Assembly (NCBI RefSeq): GCF_016746085.1
Contig: NZ_JAERTZ010000012.1
Span: 205,395 to 269,394, forward strand
Length of the DNA stretch: 64,000 bases
Direction of reading: 5' to 3'
Source of the DNA: Zobellella iuensis
Lineage (GTDB): Bacteria; Pseudomonadota; Gammaproteobacteria; Enterobacterales; Aeromonadaceae
Below are positions 58,947 to 64,000 of the stretch, one piece after another (the first letter of the stretch is position 1; each line of letters starts with the position of its first letter). The translations under genes were made by a program, and so were the position numbers. The notes under the pieces were generated by a model. It searched no databases. It saw nothing but the letters and a program-made list of their open reading frames with translations, and was not told the DNA's origin.

Positions 58947-59843
58947 CTATTCGCCCCCTTGCCGGAACATCCGAAACAGGCTGGAGAAGTCGAGTTCGCC
59001 ATGACCCGCCACCTGATGCAGGTTGAACAGGGCCTTGGCGGCGGCCCCCATGGGCACCGGCGAACCGCTGTCCCGGCTGAGCTCCATGGCGATATTCAGA
59101 TCCTTACACATCAGGTTGACCTGGAAGCCGCCCCGGTAGCCGCGGGCGGCGGGCACATTTTCCATCACCCCCGGCACCGGGTTGTAGAGCTGCAGCGCCC
59201 AGTTGCTGCCCGAACTCTGCTTGATGATCTCCGACAGCACCTTGGGATCCAGGCCGTTGTTGATGCCCATGTTGAGCGCCTCGCAGGTACCCGCCATCAG
59301 CACCGCCAGCAGCATGTTATTGCAGGCCTTGGCCATCTGGCCGGCGCCATGGGGACCGGCGTGGAACACGTTCTTGCCTATCTGGCGCAGCACCGGCTCG
59401 GCCCGGACAAACTGATCCCCGCTGCCGCCGACGATAAAGGTGAGGGTGCCGGCCTGGGCCCCGGCCACACCGCCGGACACGGGGGCATCGATAAAGTCCA
59501 GGCCATGGGCCGTGGCCCGCTGGGCCGTGGCCTTGGCGGTGGCCGCATCTATGGTGGAGCAATCGATCACCAGGGTGCCCGGCGCCATCCGCTCGAACAG
59601 GGGCTCCGGGCCCGTCATATAGAGCCCTTCCACCTGGCGGCCACTCTGCAGCATGGAGATCACCACCTGGGCGTGCTTGACCACCTCGGTGGCGCTGGTT
59701 TCCGGGATGCAGCCGGTGCCGGCGGCCCGGCTGACCGCCTCGGGCTGCAGATCGAACACCTGAACCCTGTGCCCGGCCTTGACCAGGTTGGCGGCCATGG
59801 GGCCGCCCATATTGCCTAAACCGATAAATGCGATGGTTGCCAT
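58947..59843 (-). CDS. mmsB: 3-hydroxyisobutyrate dehydrogenase
   Basis: This NAD-dependent enzyme of valine catabolism oxidises 3-hydroxyisobutyrate to methylmalonate semialdehyde. The 298-aa protein has IAFIGLGNMGGPMAANL (about residues 4-20), the substrate motif DAPVSGGVAGAQAGTL (about 117-132) and the catalytic Lys in GAGQMAKACNNM (about 170). I chose the ATG at 59843; upstream codons are not conserved. It lies 14 bp after the CoA hydrolase gene. Confidence 0.94.
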   Translation of the reverse strand: MATIAFIGLGNMGGPMAANLVKAGHRVQVFDLQPEAVSRAAGTGCIPETSATEVVKHAQVVISMLQSGRQVEGLYMTGPEPLFERMAPGTLVIDCSTIDAATAKATAQRATAHGLDFIDAPVSGGVAGAQAGTLTFIVGGSGDQFVRAEPVLRQIGKNVFHAGPHGAGQMAKACNNMLLAVLMAGTCEALNMGINNGLDPKVLSEIIKQSSGSNWALQLYNPVPGVMENVPAARGYRGGFQVNLMCKDLNIAMELSRDSGSPVPMGAAAKALFNLHQVAGHGELDFSSLFRMFRQGGE

Positions 59844-59857
59844 GGTGCTTGCCTCCG

Positions 59858-60991
59858 TTACAGATCCTGCAATGGGCTCCGGGGCCAGGGCGGGGTGAAC
59901 AGGGCGGCCAGCAGCGCCTCGTCCACCTGCTCCAGGGTCCCGAAGCTCCAGTCGGGGTGGTTGTCCTTGTCGATAAGCCGGGCCCGCACTCCTTCGGCGA
60001 ACTCCCGATACCGGCACAGCTGCACCGACAGCGCCAGCTCCCGGCGGAATACCTCGGCCAGGGAGCAATGCCGGCAGCGGCGCAGTTGTTCGTCTATCAC
60101 CCGGATGGCCAGCGGACTGCCCGCCGCCAGGCCCTGCCGGGCCCGCTCGAACCAGGGAGAGTCGAAATCCGCGTCGAGGATGGCCGCCACCCTGTCCGTC
60201 AGGCGCTCCCGGTCCATCAGCCGGCGGATGCCGTCCTGGTGTTCCCGCAGGGGCGAGGGCTGCTCGGCGAACACCTCAAGCGACGCCGCTTCCAATTGCC
60301 GCAGCACCCGGCCGACGGCCACGGCGGGATCCCGCCAGTCGGCCACTTCCTGCAGACGGGGCAGCCACTCGGCCCGCTGGCTCGCGGCGATGGCCCTGCT
60401 GGCCAGCCCCAGCCAGAGGCTGTCGTTGGCGTTCAACTGGCAGCCGGTGAGGGCGATGAACTCCCCCAGCCCCGGCGGCAGGCGGTTGAGGAACCAGCTG
60501 CCGCCCACGTCCGGATAGAGGGCGATGGTCACCTCCGGCATCGCCAGCCGGCTGCTTTCGGTGACGATGCGCTGCCGGCTGGCGCTGAACAGCCCCAGGC
60601 CGCCGCCCATGACGATGCCGCCGCCCCAGCAGATCACCGGCTTGGGGTAGTCATGCAGCAAGTAATCCAGCCGGTATTCCCGCTCGAAAAAACGCGCCGC
60701 CGGCTCAGGGATAGGCCCCATGCCCAGCTCATCGAGGGGGCCAGCCTCCCGGGCCGAGGTGATGGCCCGGTACAGCCCCACCACGTCGCCGCCGGCGCAG
60801 AAGGCCCGGTCACCGGCGCCTTCGAGCAGCACCGCCACCAGCCCCTCATCCTGCCGCCAGGCGGCCAGCTGGGGCAGCATCCCTTCTATCATCTCCAGGC
60901 TCAGGGCGTTGAGGCTGCGCGCGTTGTCGAGCACCAGCCGGCCGATACGCCGGCCGCCGCCCGTGGCATGCTCTTCGACTATCAGGCTCAT
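59858..60991 (-). CDS. 3-hydroxyisobutyryl-CoA hydrolase
   Basis: This 377-aa enoyl-CoA hydratase/isomerase-fold protein of the HIBYL-CoA hydrolase type has LDNARSLNALSLEMIEGM, RAFCAGGDVVGLYR (about residues 61-74) and WGGGIVMGGGLGLFSASR, with PEVTIALYPDVGGSWFLNRLPPG. The long C-terminal extension beyond the ~260-aa crotonase core is typical of the hydrolase. It removes CoA before the mmsB step in valine degradation. Confidence 0.92.
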   Translation of the reverse strand: MSLIVEEHATGGGRRIGRLVLDNARSLNALSLEMIEGMLPQLAAWRQDEGLVAVLLEGAGDRAFCAGGDVVGLYRAITSAREAGPLDELGMGPIPEPAARFFEREYRLDYLLHDYPKPVICWGGGIVMGGGLGLFSASRQRIVTESSRLAMPEVTIALYPDVGGSWFLNRLPPGLGEFIALTGCQLNANDSLWLGLASRAIAASQRAEWLPRLQEVADWRDPAVAVGRVLRQLEAASLEVFAEQPSPLREHQDGIRRLMDRERLTDRVAAILDADFDSPWFERARQGLAAGSPLAIRVIDEQLRRCRHCSLAEVFRRELALSVQLCRYREFAEGVRARLIDKDNHPDWSFGTLEQVDEALLAALFTPPWPRSPLQDL

Positions 60992-61000
60992 GGGCTCTCC

Positions 61001-61777
61001 TTAGCGGTTGCGCCATTGGGGCGGGCGTTTTTCCAGGAAGGCGTTGACCCCTTCCCGCTGATCCTCGGTGTCGAACAAATCCACAAACTCCTCCCGCTCC
61101 CGGATATAGCCCTGCGCCAGGGGCCGGCTGCGGGCCGACTGGATCAGCCGCTTGCAGGCGGCCAGCGACGAGGGGCTCTGCTGCTCCGCCTGGCGGGCCA
61201 GCTCCAGGGCCCGGTTGAGGGCCTGCCCTGGCGGCACCACCTCCTCCACCAGGCCGATGGCCAGGGCCCGCTCGGCATCCAGCCGCTCGCCGCAGAGGAT
61301 AAGGCGCTTGGCCCAGCCCTCGCCCACCAGCCAGGTCAGGTTCTGGGTGCCGCCGGCGCAGGGCAGCAACCCCACCTTGGCCTCGGGCAGGGCCATCACC
61401 GCCTGCCGGCCGGCCACGCGCAGATCGCAGGCCAGGGCCGCCTCCAGGCCGCCGCCCATGGCGTAGCCGTCGATGGCGGCGATGGACAGGCCGCGAAACC
61501 GGCTCAGGGCCTCGAAGGCCTCGCCGAAGCGCCGCGCCATCTCCCGCGCCACCGCCCGGTCGCCGTCGGCGAACAGCTTGAGATCGGCCCCGGCGGAAAA
61601 GAACCTGTCCCCCGCCCCGGTCAGCACCAGGCTCCAGATCTCCCGGTCGGCGTTCAGTTGCGCCACCCGCTCGGCCAGGGCCGAGAGGCTTGCCGCCGTC
61701 CAGGTATTGGCGGGCGGGTTGTCCATGGTCAGGATGGCGGTATGGCCTTGTTGTTCAAAACGAATAGCGGTGGTCAT
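61001..61777 (-). CDS. Enoyl-CoA hydratase of the valine cluster
   Basis: This 258-aa crotonase-family protein has PPANTWTAASL, the oxyanion hole around FFSAGADLKLF (about residues 59-69), GYAMGGGLEAALACDLRVAG (about 103-122) and PEAKVGLLPCAGGTQNL. Its place between the acyl-CoA dehydrogenase and HIBYL-CoA hydrolase suggests it hydrates methacrylyl-CoA to 3-hydroxyisobutyryl-CoA. This assignment rests on context, since the fold alone does not fix the substrate. Confidence 0.9.
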   Translation of the reverse strand: MTTAIRFEQQGHTAILTMDNPPANTWTAASLSALAERVAQLNADREIWSLVLTGAGDRFFSAGADLKLFADGDRAVAREMARRFGEAFEALSRFRGLSIAAIDGYAMGGGLEAALACDLRVAGRQAVMALPEAKVGLLPCAGGTQNLTWLVGEGWAKRLILCGERLDAERALAIGLVEEVVPPGQALNRALELARQAEQQSPSSLAACKRLIQSARSRPLAQGYIREREEFVDLFDTEDQREGVNAFLEKRPPQWRNR

Positions 61778-61858
61778 GGGGGCACCTCTCTATGACTATG
61801 GCCAGTGGTGATAGAGCGCCGGGAACAGCTATGACACAGACGCCGCCCATGCCCAAAA

Positions 61859-61967
61859 GGAGAACAAAGGGGACCGAGGAGCCGACCGTGACATGCCAGG
61901 GATGGCATGTCCGAGCCCACATGGACGTGCTTGTAGCGTGTCGGCGTAGCGGCCCCCTTTGGTCTCC
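61859..61967. repeat. Inverted-repeat element between hydratase and dehydrogenase genes
   Basis: Outer arms GGAGAACAAAGGGGACCG (61859-61876) and CGGCCCCCTTTGGTCTCC (61950-61967) pair at 16 of 18 positions. Inside is a perfect 22-bp hairpin, GACATGCCA-GGGA-TGGCATGTC (61890-61911). There is no coding capacity. It interrupts the otherwise tight operon in the 267-bp gap at 61778-62044. Confidence 0.65.
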
Positions 61968-62044
61968 TCCGCCCATCTCACGGACGGCATCACCGAACTG
62001 GCACACAGGTACTGACATCAACTCAAGCTCCCTATGCGAACCCA

Positions 62045-63199
62045 TCACAGCTCCCCGCTGCCTTCCGCCAGTACCCGACGGGCGATCAGCAGCCGCATGA
62101 TCTCGTTGGTGCCCTCCAGGATGCGGTGCACCCGGGTATCCCTCAGGTAACGCTCGAGCGGGTATTCGCGGATATAGCCGTAGCCGCCGTACAGCTGCAG
62201 CGCCTGATCGCACACCTTGAAGCCGGCATCGGTGGCAAAGCGCTTGGCCATGGCGCAGTAGGTGGTGGCGTCCGGATGGCCCGCATCGAGTCGGCTCGCC
62301 GCCAGCCGCACCAGCTGGCGCGCCGCCACCAGCTCGGTGGCCATGTCGGCGATGCTGAACTGCAGCGCCTGGAACTCGGCCAGCTTGCGGCCGAACTGGC
62401 TGCGCTCCTGCAGGTACTGGCGCGCCTTGTTGAGCGCCTGCTGGGCGGTGCCCACCGAGCAGCTGGCGATATTGATACGGCCTCCGTCCAGCCCCTTCAT
62501 CGCCAGCTTGAAGCCCTCGCCCTCCGCCCCCAGCCGCTGGCCGGCGGGCACCCGCACCCGCTCGAAGGTGACGGTGCGGGTGGGCTGGCTGTTCCAGCCC
62601 ATCTTGTCCTCGGGCCGGCCGTAGACGATGCCGGGGCTGTCGGCGTCCAGGGCGAAGGCGGAGATGCCGCCCGCGCCCTCGCCGCCGGTGCGGGCCATCA
62701 CCACCAGCACCTGGGTGCTGCCGGCGCCGGAGATGAACATCTTGCTGCCGTTCAGTTCATACTGGTCGCCGTCGCGGCGGGCGCTGGTCCTGAGGGAGGC
62801 GGCGTCGGAGCCGGCGTTGGGCTCGGTCAGGCAGTAGGAACCGAGCAGCCGTCCACTGACCAGCCCCTCGCCCCAGCGCGCCCAGGTCTCTTCACTGCCG
62901 GCGCTCGCCACCATCCAGGTCACCATGTTGTGGATGGTGAGGAAAGCGGTGGTGGAGGTGCAGCCCATGGCCAGGCGCTCGAAGATGATGCTGGCGTCGA
63001 GCCGGCTCAGCCCCAGGCCGCCGGCGGACTCGGGGGTATAGAGGGCGCAGAGCCCCAGCCCGCCCGCCTTGTGCAAGGTCTCGACCGGGAAGTGGTGGTC
63101 CCGGTCCCAATCGGCGGCATGAGGCTCCAGCTCGTTGCGGGCAAAGTCATCGGCCAGGGCCGCAAAGGCCCGCTGTTCGTCGCTCAGTTCAAAGTCCAT
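62045..63199 (-). CDS. Acyl-CoA dehydrogenase, probably isobutyryl-CoA specific
   Basis: This 384-aa FAD enzyme has YCLTEPNAGSDAASLRTSA (about residues 122-140), the FAD-binding regions typical of the family, and the C-terminal QLYGGYGYIREYPLERYLRDTRVHRILEGTNEIMR with the catalytic Glu in LEGTNE. It sits with mmsA, hydratase, hydrolase and mmsB, so isobutyryl-CoA (valine) is the likely substrate. Its electrons would go to EtfBA encoded 6 kb away. Confidence 0.92.
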   Translation of the reverse strand: MDFELSDEQRAFAALADDFARNELEPHAADWDRDHHFPVETLHKAGGLGLCALYTPESAGGLGLSRLDASIIFERLAMGCTSTTAFLTIHNMVTWMVASAGSEETWARWGEGLVSGRLLGSYCLTEPNAGSDAASLRTSARRDGDQYELNGSKMFISGAGSTQVLVVMARTGGEGAGGISAFALDADSPGIVYGRPEDKMGWNSQPTRTVTFERVRVPAGQRLGAEGEGFKLAMKGLDGGRINIASCSVGTAQQALNKARQYLQERSQFGRKLAEFQALQFSIADMATELVAARQLVRLAASRLDAGHPDATTYCAMAKRFATDAGFKVCDQALQLYGGYGYIREYPLERYLRDTRVHRILEGTNEIMRLLIARRVLAEGSGEL

Positions 63200-63300
63200 G
63201 CAAGCTCCCTCCGGTCGCGGCTAAAGGCTGGAAGCTGGAAGCTGCCAGAGATTAACGGTTTTCCCTCACTCTCTGCTTCCATCCAGCCCCCCCACTGCCC

Positions 63301-63328
63301 TGATAGCTGATAGCTGATAGCTGATAGC
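63301..63328. repeat. Four tandem TGATAGC heptamers
   Basis: TGATAGC occurs four times without spacers, just downstream of mmsA. A short GGAAGCT duplication (about 63226-63245) lies in the same 131-bp gap, which otherwise holds nothing recognisable. Confidence 0.75.
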
Positions 63329-63330
63329 CT

Positions 63331-64000
63331 TTATTTCAGATGAATCGACATATTGGGTCCGGCCACCGCCTCGTCCTCGAACCAGCGGGCGGTGATGGTC
63401 TTGGTTTCGGTGTAAAAACGCACCGCCTGCTTGCCGTAGGCGTGCAGGTCGCCGTAGAAGGAGCGGCGCCAGCCGGTGAAGGAGAAAAAGGGCAGCGGCA
63501 CCGGTATGGGCACGTTGATGCCCACCTGGCCCACCTTGATCTCGTGCTGGTACTTGCGCGCCGCCGCACCCGAGGCGGTGAAGATGGAGGTGCCATTGCC
63601 GTAGGGGTTGGCGTTAACCAGATTGATGGCCTGGTCCAGGCTATCCGCCTCCATCAGCAACAGCACCGGGCCGAAGATCTCCTCCCGGTAGAGCGCCATC
63701 TCAGGAGTCACGCCACGGAACAGGGTGGGCCCCACCCAGTTGCCGTGGGGGTAGCCGTCCACCGTGCAGTGGCTGCCGTCGAGCAGGCACTCGGCCCCCT
63801 CGGCCTGGCCCCCGGCGATCAGCCGCAGCACCCGCTCCCGGGCCGCTTTGCTGATCAGCGGGCCGTAGCCGGCGTCGGGATCGTCCCAGGCGCCGGGCCG
63901 CACCCGGGCCATGGCGTCTTTCAGCTCCGGGATCCATTCCCTGGCCTCGCCCACCAGCACCGCCACCGAGATCGCCATGCAGCGCTGGCCGGCGGCGCCC
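63331..64000 (-). CDS. mmsA: Methylmalonate-semialdehyde dehydrogenase (N-terminus outside window)
   Basis: This CoA-acylating aldehyde dehydrogenase ends valine catabolism by forming propionyl-CoA. The visible C-terminal ~220 residues start at [11 protein letters not shown], which contains the catalytic Cys, and include [35 protein letters not shown] and [36 protein letters not shown], the MMSDH signature. The gene continues beyond 64000. It heads the readable part of the valine cluster. Confidence 0.94.
   Translation of the reverse strand, partial: GAAGQRCMAISVAVLVGEAREWIPELKDAMARVRPGAWDDPDAGYGPLISKAARERVLRLIAGGQAEGAECLLDGSHCTVDGYPHGNWVGPTLFRGVTPEMALYREEIFGPVLLLMEADSLDQAINLVNANPYGNGTSIFTASGAAARKYQHEIKVGQVGINVPIPVPLPFFSFTGWRRSFYGDLHAYGKQAVRFYTETKTITARWFEDEAVAGPNMSIHLK

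Overview
The window is a chromosomal segment of a GC-rich marine-type gammaproteobacterium, most likely in the Aeromonadales near Oceanimonas or Zobellella. I infer this from gene order and protein character, not from a database search. Enterobacteria-like core synteny is intact in two blocks: recA-recX-alaS-csrA-tRNA-Ser-tRNA-Arg x3, and mutS / rpoS-nlpD-yqaA-pcm-surE-truD-ispF-ispD-ftsB-eno-pyrG. A sodium-pumping oxaloacetate decarboxylase and a valine/isobutyrate catabolic cluster are added, as is common in marine and estuarine relatives.

Layout. 1-4.5 kb holds the start of a type IV pilus operon (pilM-pilN-pilO) and the divergent mrcA (PBP1A). 4.6-6.5 kb is a peroxide-defence pair, oxyR and a peroxiredoxin-glutaredoxin fusion, each preceded by a sequence resembling an OxyR operator. 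6.5-7.8 kb holds a DUF465 protein and dusA. 7.7-21.15 kb is a 13.4-kb integrated element inserted into the 5' end of dusA. 21.2-32.4 kb returns to the chromosome: two overlapping GTPases, zur, a BASS-family transporter, alr, dnaB, a Tim44-like protein and a MASE1-PAS-GGDEF-EAL protein. 32.5-35.7 kb is oadGAB. 36-54 kb is the conserved core. 54.4-64 kb is etfBA, etfD (ETF-quinone oxidoreductase) and a valine/branched-chain acyl-CoA operon that probably feeds electrons into ETF.

The element is the most interesting part. It is bounded by an 11-bp direct repeat (7699-7709 and 21142-21152). The displaced original dusA N-terminus, 28 codons, remains at the right end, and the element supplies a replacement N-terminus to the working dusA. 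Candidate integrase arm sites (TATCCCA) occur at both ends. Inside are a dusA-adjacent tyrosine integrase, hicAB, a ParD-like antitoxin, an AlpA-like regulator, a P2 gpO-like capsid protease without the rest of the head genes, a tightly overlapping operon (Icd-like, PrtN-like, unknown, HUH replication protein GpA, second integrase), an Ogr/Delta zinc-finger late activator, and an AT-rich pair encoding a TIR protein and a HEPN-motif protein. No capsid, portal, terminase or tail genes are present. The set looks like a P2-helper-dependent phage satellite that replicates by rolling circle and carries a candidate TIR+HEPN antiphage module. The alternative is a heavily deleted P2-like prophage.
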